Virus record (IMG/VR): IMGVR_UViG_3300033145_002224
Location: 37,438 to 101,437 of that record
From: a virus
Length of the DNA: 64,000 nt
Strand: one strand, 5' to 3'
Shown here: positions 8,834-17,339 of the stretch, piece by piece
Layout of the letters: each line of letters starts with the position of its first letter
How positions within the stretch are numbered: position 1 is the first letter of the stretch
Made by a program: the position numbers and the translations under genes
Notes under the pieces: model-generated
What the model was told of the DNA's origin: nothing
Databases searched by the model: none
What the model saw: only the letters and a program-made list of their open reading frames with translations

Positions 8834-10614
8834 TCTTTGTCTGGTCTGGATTCTTCCTCCTCACTTGTTTCAGTATAAATTATCGCCACCCTGGCTATTT
8901 TACACAATGATTTAGAATAATCTCTAAATGATAATTTAAGATTACGACACCTGGGGGGGGTGTTTTTGTCATTATCAGTATTATGAACTTTCAAAATTGT
9001 ACATCCTTTAATTGCGTCACCATTTAATTCATAATATTTTCCATTATCCAATGATATAAATGTTTTTATATTACTACCCCGCTCTGTCTCTATTATTATT
9101 TCAGTAGGATAACATATTTTTTCAAATTGTTTCGATAGTGTTATTTTACCAGTATCTATTCTAAATGGTATTTCTGTTTCATCTACAGTGTTATCATCTG
9201 TTGCCCCATTAAATAATTCAAATATTGGAAATTTTGTATTTGTACTTGTATATTCAAGTAAATCCGGATCAGATGATTCTAAATAGGTCGCAAATTGACT
9301 AGCCTTTATACCGGTATGGATAAACCAATTTTCTTGACGCATATTATATTCTAAACATACATCAGATAATGTTTTATCTTCTGAGCCATCATCTTTATAT
9401 AATGAAACATTACCAATTGCAAAAAACACACTTAATCCTCTTCTACCAGCAGCAGCATCCTCTAACCCAGATTTAGTAGCACCCTCAATATATTTTTGTA
9501 CTTTAGCTGACATTAATTTTGGACTCTCACCTGTTGTAGCATAAATTCCAGTATAGTGTACAAACCAAAGTGTTCCGAGTGCTTTTACCCAGCCAGTATC
9601 AGACACGCACCCTATTCCAAGATCATATGGCTTCAAATATGAATTATTCCAGGTAGAGATATTATTATTATTAGCCATTATCATTACATCACCAATATTC
9701 GTAAATATTTTTAATCTATCATTATCCCCACCGGCTAATTTAAAAGTATCATATTGCTTTACGGTTGTTCCGCTGGCCGGATTATCTGCCCAACGAAATA
9801 CCTTTGCCCCCGTATATGTATCGGCTACCCAAAGTTCGTCTGAACTATTTAATGGATTTGTTGTTGCTGCAACAGTTATATCATTTTCTGTTTTTGCTGA
9901 AATTGTTAATGTTTCTATTTTTGTACCACCTCTATATACATCAAGACTGTCAGTACTTCTAATATATTTAGTGTCTGTAACACTTAATGTGGTTACGGCT
10001 GCGTCATGGTCACCATCAACTAATGATATTAGCCCAACCGGGACAGATGACATCATAATTCCATTTTTATAACGTGTAGAGCCAACAGTATAATCACCCA
10101 AGTACATTTTATCTTTAAAATAATTAATCTTATATGCCTTAGGGGAATTATAAAGATGTCCAGTTGTTGTGTCAGAGTCAACCACAACTTCACCGGCAGA
10201 ATTAATATATCTATTATTATCGGTCCCATTAGTTATAAAGCAACAACTCTCTGCGATAACCGTATCTGTTTGAGCTGCTGTTAACCCAGTTCCTTTATCA
10301 GTTAACGCTTGCCATTCACTACTTGTATCAAGTTGATGTATTGCTACTGTATCGCTTAATTTAGACACACGGTACATTCCCTTATTTGAACTAGAATTAT
10401 TAAAATAGAATATACCATAATTAGCCTGCCAGGATTTGACATCACCCAACCTTACCGTTCCTGCTCTTTTTTCAATACTACCAATCGTTTTAGATCTAGC
10501 ATTTTCACAATGTTTTAGTTCCTGTTTTTTTCCAATATTATCAGCGACAAGAGTATTAACCCCATCAAAAAATCCTATCTCAAGGCGACGTATGTTCGAT
10601 TTTTCTTTAGCCAT
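8830..10614 (-). CDS. tail nozzle/tube-like beta-propeller structural protein
   Basis: 594 residues, predominantly beta. The N-terminus has a pattern common in podovirus nozzle proteins: a short basic start, then FFDGVNTLVADN, CENARSKTIGSIEKRAGT. Repeated strands of propeller type follow (YGIFYFNN, YRVSKL, YINSAGEVV, YFKDKMYLGDY, YDTFKLAGGDNDRLKIF). It lies between the fibre gene and the adaptor-like gene, the order expected for a nozzle (T7 gp12 or P22 gp10-like). The C-terminus is acidic. Assignment is by sequence pattern and gene order. Confidence 0.65.
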   Translation of the reverse strand: MAKEKSNIRRLEIGFFDGVNTLVADNIGKKQELKHCENARSKTIGSIEKRAGTVRLGDVKSWQANYGIFYFNNSSSNKGMYRVSKLSDTVAIHQLDTSSEWQALTDKGTGLTAAQTDTVIAESCCFITNGTDNNRYINSAGEVVVDSDTTTGHLYNSPKAYKINYFKDKMYLGDYTVGSTRYKNGIMMSSVPVGLISLVDGDHDAAVTTLSVTDTKYIRSTDSLDVYRGGTKIETLTISAKTENDITVAATTNPLNSSDELWVADTYTGAKVFRWADNPASGTTVKQYDTFKLAGGDNDRLKIFTNIGDVMIMANNNNISTWNNSYLKPYDLGIGCVSDTGWVKALGTLWFVHYTGIYATTGESPKLMSAKVQKYIEGATKSGLEDAAAGRRGLSVFFAIGNVSLYKDDGSEDKTLSDVCLEYNMRQENWFIHTGIKASQFATYLESSDPDLLEYTSTNTKFPIFELFNGATDDNTVDETEIPFRIDTGKITLSKQFEKICYPTEIIIETERGSNIKTFISLDNGKYYELNGDAIKGCTILKVHNTDNDKNTPPRCRNLKLSFRDYSKSLCKIARVAIIYTETSEEEESRPDKE

Positions 10615-10617
10615 ATA

Positions 10618-11727
10618 TTATGCGTTTGCTTTTGGATCTATACTCCATGAATCCAAATTACTATCTTGCTTTATTGAAGTAACCTTTAACCTTTTAATTC
10701 CTTCAAGAAAATTTTTATAGAATTGATCTGCGTTAGATCTACTTAATTTTGGTGCTGCTCGATACAACATAAAATCTATCAAACAATAGAAGTTATTATT
10801 TGGTAAATCAACATTATCATAATAACTTGTTAGGGTTGTTGTTTTTGTCCTATATCTTATACCATAAATTGTAACCTCTGTTGGTGTCGGTGAAAAACCT
10901 ATATATCCACTTTTAAGATAGTATTTAGTTGTATTACTAGTTACGTCATCATAAACAGAAACATTTTTAACATCAATTTTACTAACCGGCATATCTATAC
11001 CATTATTATAAATTGATATGAGTTGACTAAAATTAGCCGGTAAGGCGTATTCCTTTGTACCGTCCGAAGTTGTTATTTCTTCTTCATCGTCAATTGTATA
11101 TGATGTATTTACTAAATTTAGTTCATTTTGAGCAATGCTATAAGCCTCATTAAGGTAAGTGAAAGCTTCAGCGTTTGTAATCAATTTCTTTTCCTTATTA
11201 TTTAATAATGAGAAGAATGTATCTAATATCTTTTTAACGGAATTTTCACCAAATCCAGCATATGGAATTGCGTTTGATGCTTGTGTGGCCTTATTTGTAG
11301 TAGAATTATAAAACACAAACCACCCAAATCCCGTAGTATTAGTAGTATCATATCCCTTACTATGTGTACTATCAGCCTGTATATCAACATAAGCGGTTAC
11401 CGGATCTGTTGCTGAAAATGTAGCAGTATCAGTATGAAAAAATCGTACTTGATTATATCTTATAATTGATACTTTTGTACTCTCACTGTGTGAAAACTTA
11501 GTATTTGCAGCAAGCGCGAGTGTATGTGTTGCTGCTGTCACGGTCGTAACTTTTACTATTTCTGTGGTTTCTGAGCCGAATTCACCTAATAATATATAAT
11601 CATCATCTGCAAAACCCTCACTATTTGTGATGATAATAGAATCGATTCCTGAGCTATAATTCGTACTTAAATACGAATATTTTGCGTTTGTAGACAAAAC
11701 CCTGTTGTCTGCGCGGAGTGTAATCAT
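10618..11727 (-). CDS. head-to-tail adaptor-like protein with N-terminal beta domain
   Basis: 369 residues in two parts. Residues ~1-160 are beta-rich (DDDYILLGEFGSETTEIVKV). Residues ~165-360 resemble podovirus adaptor/tail-tube-A proteins: helix with ITNAEAFTYLNEAYSIAQNE, then YALPANFSQLISIYNNG and a C-terminal helix (DQFYKNFLEGIKRLK). It begins 22 bp after the TATAAT of a conserved promoter element at 11750-11767 and so is probably the first gene of the adaptor-nozzle-fibre unit. The start ATG at 11727 is preceded by an A/T-rich leader with no Shine-Dalgarno site. Moderate confidence. Confidence 0.6.
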   Translation of the reverse strand: MITLRADNRVLSTNAKYSYLSTNYSSGIDSIIITNSEGFADDDYILLGEFGSETTEIVKVTTVTAATHTLALAANTKFSHSESTKVSIIRYNQVRFFHTDTATFSATDPVTAYVDIQADSTHSKGYDTTNTTGFGWFVFYNSTTNKATQASNAIPYAGFGENSVKKILDTFFSLLNNKEKKLITNAEAFTYLNEAYSIAQNELNLVNTSYTIDDEEEITTSDGTKEYALPANFSQLISIYNNGIDMPVSKIDVKNVSVYDDVTSNTTKYYLKSGYIGFSPTPTEVTIYGIRYRTKTTTLTSYYDNVDLPNNNFYCLIDFMLYRAAPKLSRSNADQFYKNFLEGIKRLKVTSIKQDSNLDSWSIDPKANA

Positions 11728-11749
11728 AAAATTTGCTATTATTACTTAT

Positions 11750-11767
11750 ATTATACCATAAGTACCC
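11750..11767 (-). promoter_or_regulatory. conserved phage promoter element, copy 1
   Basis: Read on the minus strand: GGGTACTTATGGTATAAT. It combines an extended -10 (TGNTATAAT) with a GGGTACTT box just upstream. The same pattern recurs at 21403, 40078, 49623 and 49742. The predicted start lies ~15 bases before the adaptor ATG. No good -35 sits 17 bp upstream. Confidence 0.75.
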
Positions 11768-11768
11768 T

Positions 11769-12485
11769 TTATCTTTCTCCAAGAACGTCTAAAACGTTAA
11801 TATTACCCATAATATTAAAATTATAGTACTCCATTAAAAGAGTTGAGGTACTTGAACTTGTAGAACTAGAGGTACTAGATGTTGTGCTGGAGCTAGTACT
11901 TGAGCTAGTAGAACTAGACGTAGAACTAGAAGTAGAGCTAGAGGTACTGGATGTTGTGCTGGAGCTAGTGCTTGAACTTGTGCTGGATGTTGTGCTAGAA
12001 CTTGTGCTGGATGTTGTGCTAGAACTGGTTGAACTAGACGTAGAACTAGAAGTAGAGCTAGAGGTGCTAGATGTTGTGCTGGAGCTAGTGCTTGAACTTG
12101 TACTGGATGTTGTGCTAGAACTTGTGCTAGAACTTGTGCTGGAACTTGTACTAGATGTTGTACTAGAACTTGTGCTGGATGTTGTACTAGAACTTGTGCT
12201 GGAACTGGTTGAACTAATAGAACTAGAAGTAGAGCTAGAAGTAGAGCTAGAAGTAGAGCTAGAAGTACTAGAAATTGAACTAGAGGTAGAGCTAGAGGTA
12301 CTAGAACTTGTTGAGCTTGTGGTGGAGCTAGAAGTACTAGAACTTGTAGAGCTAGAAGTAGAACTAGATGTAGAGCTAGAAGTACTAGAACTTGTAAAAC
12401 TAATAGAACTAGATGTAGAGCTAGAAGTACTAGAACTTGTAGAGCTAGAGGTAGAGCTAGAGGTAGAGCTAGAGGTAGAGCTCAA
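11769..12485 (-). pseudogene. out-of-frame 3' part of Thr-Ser linker fibre gene
   Basis: This frame is almost pure TSSS/TTSS repeat (~215 residues) ending in a short tail, YYNFNIMGNINVLDVLGER. It has no proper start: the only candidate is a TTG inside the repeat. It is the natural continuation of the gene at 12482-14272, from which it is separated by a 1-base deletion at about 12633. With that base restored, one frame runs 14272 to 11769 (~830 residues). The C-terminal tail resembles that of the 15851-16513 product (YEDFDVLGDSLDIDGWGSI), so it is probably a functional end piece. Either a real frameshift or an assembly error in the repeats. Confidence 0.65.
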
Positions 12486-12950
12486 TGAGCTAGAGGTAGA
12501 GGAACTAGTACTAGAACTTGTAGAGCTAGAGGTAGAGCTAGAGGTAGAGCTAGAGGTAGAGCTAGAGGTAGAGCTAGAGGTAGAGCTAGAGGTAGAGCTA
12601 GAGGTAGAGCTAGAGGTAGAGCTAGAGGTAGAGTAGAGGTAGAGCTAGAGGTAGAGCTAGAGGTAGAGCTAGAGGTAGAGCTCAATGAGCTAGAGGTAGA
12701 GGAACTAGTACTAGAACTTGTAGAGCTAGAGGTAGAGCTAGAGGTAGAGGAACTAGTACTAGAACTTGTAGAACTAGAGGTAGAGCTAGAGGTAGAGCTA
12801 GAGGTAGAGCTAGAGGTAGAGCTAGAGGTGCTTGAGCTTGTTGAACTCGTTGTAGAGCTAGAGGTGCTTGAACTTGTAGAGCTAGAGGTAGAGGATATTG
12901 AACTTGATGTCGATGAACTTGTTGAGCTAGACGTACTAGAAGAAGTCGTT
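11840..12950 (-). repeat. 12-bp tandem repeat tract (TSSS linker 1)
   Basis: About 1.1 kb of degenerate 12-bp units, plus-strand form GAGCTAGAGGTA and variants, encoding Thr-Ser-Ser-Ser on the minus strand. One unit at 12630-12640 is 11 bp (GAGTAGAGGTA) and breaks the frame. A TCATTG variant (12480 and 12680) marks larger, nearly identical blocks that suggest recent duplication within the tract. Confidence 0.95.
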
Positions 12951-14272
12951 GTCGTGCCGCCCTCCGAATAAGTTACTTCAAGCTTAGGTCTTCTAATTGG
13001 ATCTTCAGAAGTATCATCTGAAAAATAACAACCATTTTTATAACTAGTACTTGTGCCCGGTGCAGTATTACCAGCATCATAGGTTTGTTCCAGAACTCCA
13101 AACCAAGAGTTAGCATCTGGATTAATATTATCAAAAGAATCAAAATTAATTACATTATATTGACCAGTTGACCAAGAAGCAATATCTCCTAGATTGGTAC
13201 CACCTGGAATAGCTTGAGAATCAAAATCAGTAGTGTCTAAGGATTCTATGAGCGAACCAGCTTTTTGAATTTCAACACCCGCGCCACTATTTGTAACACC
13301 ATACAAATTAAGAGACGCTGAAATAATATTAACATCTGTTGCTAAATCGGTTGTATCAAAAGTAAAAAATGAACGCCAAATACTATACCGACCCTTACTG
13401 TCGGTTTCTGCACCTATTGCTTCCGCTTCACTAATATCATTACCATCAAAATAATCTGCATCACTATCATCTCTACAATTACTCCAACCAGTAGTATCAA
13501 GATTATAAACTACACCATCAGTTGTTTCTGAATAATAAGTATTTGTATCAATCAAAATTGGATATTGAGCTAAAATTAAATCATCCCTACCCTCTTTTGT
13601 CGGAATCTTGGTATAAAATAAATTTCCATCAATTTCTTCTAATGTATGTTCTATCGTTTTACATTTTTTATTATTACTATCTTTAAAATATGGATTATTA
13701 ATCCAAAATTTTATTTCTTCTTTTTCGTCAACAAATACAAATCGACCTCTTTCATTTGGAATATACTTATTTCCTTCTTTTTCATTTGAACAATGTAATC
13801 CTTTTAGGTATATTTGTTCTACTATTTTAAAATTTTCAATTAAATTAGTTACTTTAACAAAGTTTGTTAAACTAACAGCACTTACCCTGCTAATAAGTTC
13901 AATACCAGAATCTAATTGGTGCTTAATTTCTGTTTTTGATTCTTTTTGTAGAAAACTGACCTCATCATTTGTAATATATTCTACACTATCTAATTTTATT
14001 TCCTTAATTGACCCCTCAAATTGATGTTCATAATCATATCGTAAACCAAAATATTTTTCTAACTTTAAGTCTCGTCTAAATCCAGCACTAACTTTATTTT
14101 TATCAGAAATCCAATTACCATTACCATCATCTAAAAATTCTAAATCTATATTTTCCCATTTACCATCTTTATCATAATGTACGGGTGCACAACCACAAAC
14201 AAGTTTACTCACACCATTACCGAGGTCAAAGGTTTTGTTTCGTTCACTTCTGCTTGATATTATCTCAATCAT
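12482..14272 (-). CDS. DNRLRE-like tail fibre with Thr-Ser linker, frameshifted
   Basis: 596 residues as read. Residues ~1-245 form a domain also found in the gene at 17340-20438 (both begin MIEI, then KTFD-GNG, HY-KDGKWENIDL). Residues ~250-440 look like a DNRLRE/CBM-type jelly roll (YSIWRSFFTFDTTDLATD, ASLNLYGV). The TSSS linker follows. At about base 12633 a missing C shifts the frame, so the last ~50 residues become an artefactual LPLALPLA repeat. The restored frame continues to 11769. The protein is probably a fibre or surface adhesin with a rod-like, possibly glycosylated linker. Confidence 0.75.
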   Translation of the reverse strand: MIEIISSRSERNKTFDLGNGVSKLVCGCAPVHYDKDGKWENIDLEFLDDGNGNWISDKNKVSAGFRRDLKLEKYFGLRYDYEHQFEGSIKEIKLDSVEYITNDEVSFLQKESKTEIKHQLDSGIELISRVSAVSLTNFVKVTNLIENFKIVEQIYLKGLHCSNEKEGNKYIPNERGRFVFVDEKEEIKFWINNPYFKDSNNKKCKTIEHTLEEIDGNLFYTKIPTKEGRDDLILAQYPILIDTNTYYSETTDGVVYNLDTTGWSNCRDDSDADYFDGNDISEAEAIGAETDSKGRYSIWRSFFTFDTTDLATDVNIISASLNLYGVTNSGAGVEIQKAGSLIESLDTTDFDSQAIPGGTNLGDIASWSTGQYNVINFDSFDNINPDANSWFGVLEQTYDAGNTAPGTSTSYKNGCYFSDDTSEDPIRRPKLEVTYSEGGTTTTSSSTSSSTSSSTSSSISSTSSSTSSSTSSSTTSSTSSSTSSSTSSSTSSSTSSSTSSSTSSSTSSSTSSSTSSSTSSSTSSSTSSSLSSTSSSTSSSTSSSTSTLPLALPLALPLALPLALPLALPLALPLALPLALPLALQVLVLVPLPLAH

Positions 14273-14276
14273 TCGT

Positions 14277-14948
14277 TTATATAATGTTACTGTTAATTAT
14301 GTTCCAATCAAATCTTTTACTAATATTTTCAATGAATAAATCTATAAATGTTTCTCTACTAGTGATGCCAACTTCATCTAATCCAATAATAACATCAGAA
14401 ATATCTTTAATATCACCTTTTTTAAGCATCTTTTCAGTATCTAATCTATAAACATCTCTTGCTAAATTATAATCAATTTTAAATGACACTGGTAAAGCAT
14501 AGTAATCCCAACCATTTAACTCACAATGAAAAAACCCACAAAATTTTTTTAATTTATTATCGATCTTAATAAGTAAATCATTGTTTTTATAAATAATATT
14601 ATATTTTTGTAATTTTAATGTTCTAATAACATTAGCTATAAGGGCTTTTTCAACTATTTTTACTGGTAACACCCCCCTTGGAATATGCAAATCAATCTTT
14701 GCGGTATCTTTAAAGTAGCAAATTACTCCCGCCTCGGTGTGTTCGGGCACGGGAACCCTTATTACTTTAACGTTAGATGGTATCTTATCTATATATAAAT
14801 ACTTCTCTGGTTTATAATTACCAGTTAACATCAAGAACGTTGATTCTGGAAATCCACAAACAAATGTTGGTAAATTAAATTTAATATTATGGTCATCTGC
14901 GAATGACTTCGGTTCTATTTTATTATTTTTTATATATTGAATTTCCAT
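14277..14948 (-). CDS. protein with weak resemblance to lipoate/biotin ligase fold
   Basis: 223 residues. The layout resembles the LplA/BPL catalytic domain: a central beta segment (VIRVPVPEHTEAGVICYF), then NNDLLIKIDNKLKKFCGFF, where the N-D-L-L...K-x-x-G spacing matches the lysine-containing strand of lipoate ligases. Near the C-terminus, KGDIKDISDVIIGLDEVG matches the usual end of that domain. The canonical RRxxGGGxVxHD loop is absent, so it may be divergent or inactive. It overlaps the EamA transporter gene by 26 bp, implying co-translation. Together they look like acquired metabolic cargo among tail genes. Family call is tentative. Confidence 0.4.
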   Translation of the reverse strand: MEIQYIKNNKIEPKSFADDHNIKFNLPTFVCGFPESTFLMLTGNYKPEKYLYIDKIPSNVKVIRVPVPEHTEAGVICYFKDTAKIDLHIPRGVLPVKIVEKALIANVIRTLKLQKYNIIYKNNDLLIKIDNKLKKFCGFFHCELNGWDYYALPVSFKIDYNLARDVYRLDTEKMLKKGDIKDISDVIIGLDEVGITSRETFIDLFIENISKRFDWNIINSNII

Positions 14949-15822
14949 CTTTTTTAAAAATTAAATAACTACTAAATAAAATTAATCCCATTCCAATCCC
15001 CTGAGTTAAATTAATAACTTGATTTAATATAAGAAATGATAATATCACGCCTAGAATAGGTTTTATATATGCTATAATTCCCACAGTAGATGGTATAAGT
15101 TTTTTCACACCATTATAAAACAACATAAATGCTATAAAAGTACAAACAATCCCCATATAAATAAGATTAGGGAGTGTGGTGGCATTAATTTGACTTAATG
15201 TTGTAGCGGGATTCTGTAAAAGCATTGTGCCAAAAAGTACAAATAAAAAAGTATAAAATAAAATTGTAAAAGGATTATATTTCTTAAATAAACTTTTTCC
15301 TATCATTGTATAAATAGCCCAACACATTGCTGCTATAAACATCAGGCCAACTCCCATAAAATTTATTCCCGCCAAGGCTAATTGAGGCAAAAAACCTATA
15401 ATAAACAATGAACCAGTTAACCCAAGAATTAAACTTAAAATCTTTCTTTTGCTAAATGATTCTTTCCAAAAAATTGCTGAAAATACTACTATCCAAACAG
15501 GGAAAGTAAAATAAACGCTAATTGCTGTCGGTATATGATTTAACGTTTTTATTCCTTGCCAAAATGCCAAAAGATGAATTAATAAAACAAATCCTAATAA
15601 TAATAAAATACCTATATCTTGTTTCTGAACCTTTAACCAACTCTTTTTAAATATTATTATAGTCAAAAACATCAAAACACTAGCAATTAAATATCTAACA
15701 CTTAAAAGTGTTATTGGACTTGCCCCTCCACGATATACAAATGTTCCGGCTATTTCTATTGTAGCCCAACATATTTGAGAACCAATAACACTTAAGGCAC
15801 CTATTAAAAATTTATTTTTCAT
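14923..15822 (-). CDS. EamA/DMT-family membrane transporter
   Basis: 299 residues with about ten hydrophobic segments arranged as two five-helix halves, the typical length and topology of drug/metabolite transporters. The N-terminus (FLIGALSVIGSQICWATIEI) and the mid-protein MGVGLMFIAAMCWAIYTMIG repeat the EamA half-domain pattern, and PILGVILSFLILNQ marks the end of the second half. It sits inside the tail-fibre module between two Thr-Ser linker genes, overlapping the lipoate-ligase-like gene. The family exports amino acids, sugars or nucleotide-like metabolites; substrate here is unknown. A transporter in this location is unusual for a phage and suggests auxiliary metabolic cargo. Confidence 0.85.
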   Translation of the reverse strand: MKNKFLIGALSVIGSQICWATIEIAGTFVYRGGASPITLLSVRYLIASVLMFLTIIIFKKSWLKVQKQDIGILLLLGFVLLIHLLAFWQGIKTLNHIPTAISVYFTFPVWIVVFSAIFWKESFSKRKILSLILGLTGSLFIIGFLPQLALAGINFMGVGLMFIAAMCWAIYTMIGKSLFKKYNPFTILFYTFLFVLFGTMLLQNPATTLSQINATTLPNLIYMGIVCTFIAFMLFYNGVKKLIPSTVGIIAYIKPILGVILSFLILNQVINLTQGIGMGLILFSSYLIFKKDGNSIYKK

Positions 15823-15850
15823 AATTTTAGTTATTAACTAATTATTTTTA

Positions 15851-16513
15851 TTATAATTCATCATTAATAGAACCCCAACCATCAATATCTAAAGAATCAC
15901 CAAGAACATCAAAATCTTCATATATATGTGAAATTGTTGATGTAGAACTAGAGGTACTAGAACTTGTACTAGAAGTTGTTGAACTTGATGTACTAGAACT
16001 TGTAGAGCTAGAGGTAGAACTAGAAGTAGAACTAGAGGTACTAGAACTTGTACTGGAACTGGTAGAACTAGTAGTCGAACTAGAGGTCGAGCTAGAAGTA
16101 CTAGAACTTGTACTTGAACTTGTTGAACTTGATGTACTAGAACTTGTAGAGCTAGAGGTAGAACTAGAAGTAGAACTAGAGGTACTAGAACTTGTAGAAC
16201 TAGTGGTCGAACTAGAAGTAGAGCTAGAAGTACTAGATGTTGTACTGGAACTAGTAGAGCTAGTAGTTGAACTAGAGGTGCTAGAACTAGTAGAACTAGT
16301 AGTTGAACTAGAGGTACTGGAACTAGTAGAGCTAGTAGTTGAACTACTAGTACTTGAACTTGTTGAACTAGTTGTAGAAGAACTAGTACTAGAGCTAGTT
16401 GTTGTTTCAAACGAAACACCCCAAAGATCTGTTTCCAAAATCAAACCATCTCCGTCATATCCTACACCGGAATCATCATATAATATTCTATTATCATCGT
16501 ATTGAAGCGCCAT
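15851..16513 (-). CDS. short Thr-Ser linker tail protein
   Basis: 220 residues. A 37-residue acidic head (YDDNRILYDDSGVGYDGDG) leads into ~150 residues of TSSS/TTSS repeat. The tail is ISHIYEDFDVLGDSLDIDGW. The tail is similar in length and pattern to the end of the neighbouring Thr-Ser gene (YYNFNIMGNINVLDVLGER). The next gene starts 4 bp upstream, so the two are co-transcribed. No enzymatic domain. It is probably a thin fibre or linker subunit, possibly a substrate for glycosylation. Confidence 0.7.
   Translation of the reverse strand: MALQYDDNRILYDDSGVGYDGDGLILETDLWGVSFETTTSSSTSSSTTSSTSSSTSSSTTSSTSSSTSSSTTSSTSSSTSSSTTSSTSSSTTSSTSSSTSSSTTSSTSSSTSSSTSSSTSSSTSSSTSSSTSSSTSSSTSSSTSSSTTSSTSSSTSSSTSSSTSSSTSSSTSSSTSSSTTSSTSSSTSSSTSTISHIYEDFDVLGDSLDIDGWGSINDEL
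15935..16410 (-). repeat. 12-bp tandem repeat tract (TSSS linker 2)
   Basis: Degenerate 12-bp units (GAACTAGAGGTA-type on the plus strand) encoding Thr-Ser-Ser-Ser or Thr-Thr-Ser-Ser. All units preserve the reading frame of the 15851-16513 gene. Confidence 0.95.
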
Positions 16514-16517
16514 TTAA

Positions 16518-17309
16518 TTAGTTTTTATATTCCATAAATCCTTGATACAAACTTATAGTATTTCCAACATCTGCACTCGCCCATTGAGCCGTAATTATTA
16601 CGTTCATATCAGCGGTTGTATTTATATCTGCTACAGCAATACTTCTGACTTCATCTCCAGTTGTATTTGGGTCACCAATTACCATGTGAATGTGCATTGC
16701 TCTCGCCCCAGAGGCTCCGATTGTTCTTTGAGTAGCGTTAGCGTTAATGTGCCAAGGCGTGTTAGCCGCTAATGTTTTTGTATCTGGACTTAATGTTACT
16801 TTTGTAACTCCGCCGACTTTTATTCTTATCGTTACCTCATCAGTATCCGTTGAACCTGTATTCGCCACAACGCCATCTGCATGAAATTTAAACAAATTTC
16901 CCGCGTCCAAACTGTTTGCCCCCATTTCACCTGTCCATAAAGTCGTTTCAATAATTGTATTTGCTACAGTAACAGTTGAAACTGCAACATCAGAAGTTCT
17001 ATCTATTGCTCTTTGTTTTCCATTATTTGTTATATAAAATTTATCTCCACTATATTCTATTGTCCCCGACTCTGGATTTGTCAAAAGTGTTCCGGCATCA
17101 AACTTTAAAGGTGCTGTTCCCGCCGATGCTGTTCCCGCTGCTAAATGTAATCTAGCTGTTTGCGCTTCAGTACCAATACCAACATTATCACTAGAATTAA
17201 CTGTGATTGTTTTTACTGTAGCACCTACGTCTACTGCTATAATTTTATGTAGGGTCGAATGAGATGGGCTGTCTAGCGCATCTGCTGCCCCCGGCTGTTC
17301 TAATGCCAT
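16518..17309 (-). CDS. tail fibre-like protein
   Basis: 263 residues. The N-terminus, MALEQPGAADALDSPSHSTL, matches the short segment with a D-SHS-LH motif found at the start of many phage fibre proteins. Residues ~80-125 carry the widely seen fibre pattern PLKFDAGTLL, PESGTIEYSGDKFYIT, GKQRAI. The C-terminal ~130 residues are a beta-rich domain (VRIKVGG-like, HIHMVIGD). It is 4 bp from the Thr-Ser linker gene downstream. Probably a minor fibre or receptor-binding subunit. Confidence 0.7.
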   Translation of the reverse strand: MALEQPGAADALDSPSHSTLHKIIAVDVGATVKTITVNSSDNVGIGTEAQTARLHLAAGTASAGTAPLKFDAGTLLTNPESGTIEYSGDKFYITNNGKQRAIDRTSDVAVSTVTVANTIIETTLWTGEMGANSLDAGNLFKFHADGVVANTGSTDTDEVTIRIKVGGVTKVTLSPDTKTLAANTPWHINANATQRTIGASGARAMHIHMVIGDPNTTGDEVRSIAVADINTTADMNVIITAQWASADVGNTISLYQGFMEYKN

Positions 17310-17339
17310 ATGTTTATTATTAATTTATTAACTTATTTA

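Noticed and set aside
12482-12633. LPLA repeat as a real protein tail
   Set aside because: It results from a single missing base in a repeat unit; the other frame continues the TSSS linker and ends in a tail shared with another fibre.
11884-12636. Plus-strand frame of 250 residues with an LEVELEV repeat
   Set aside because: It is the antisense of the Thr-Ser repeat; the 12-bp period keeps several frames open. No start signal or domain.
11840-12950. Possible CRISPR array (short regular repeats)
   Set aside because: Units are contiguous 12-bp coding repeats without spacers and read as TSSS in frame.
15889-16419. Minus-strand frame rich in Val/Leu/Gln repeats
   Set aside because: It is the +1 frame of the Thr-Ser linker gene and exists only because of the repeat.
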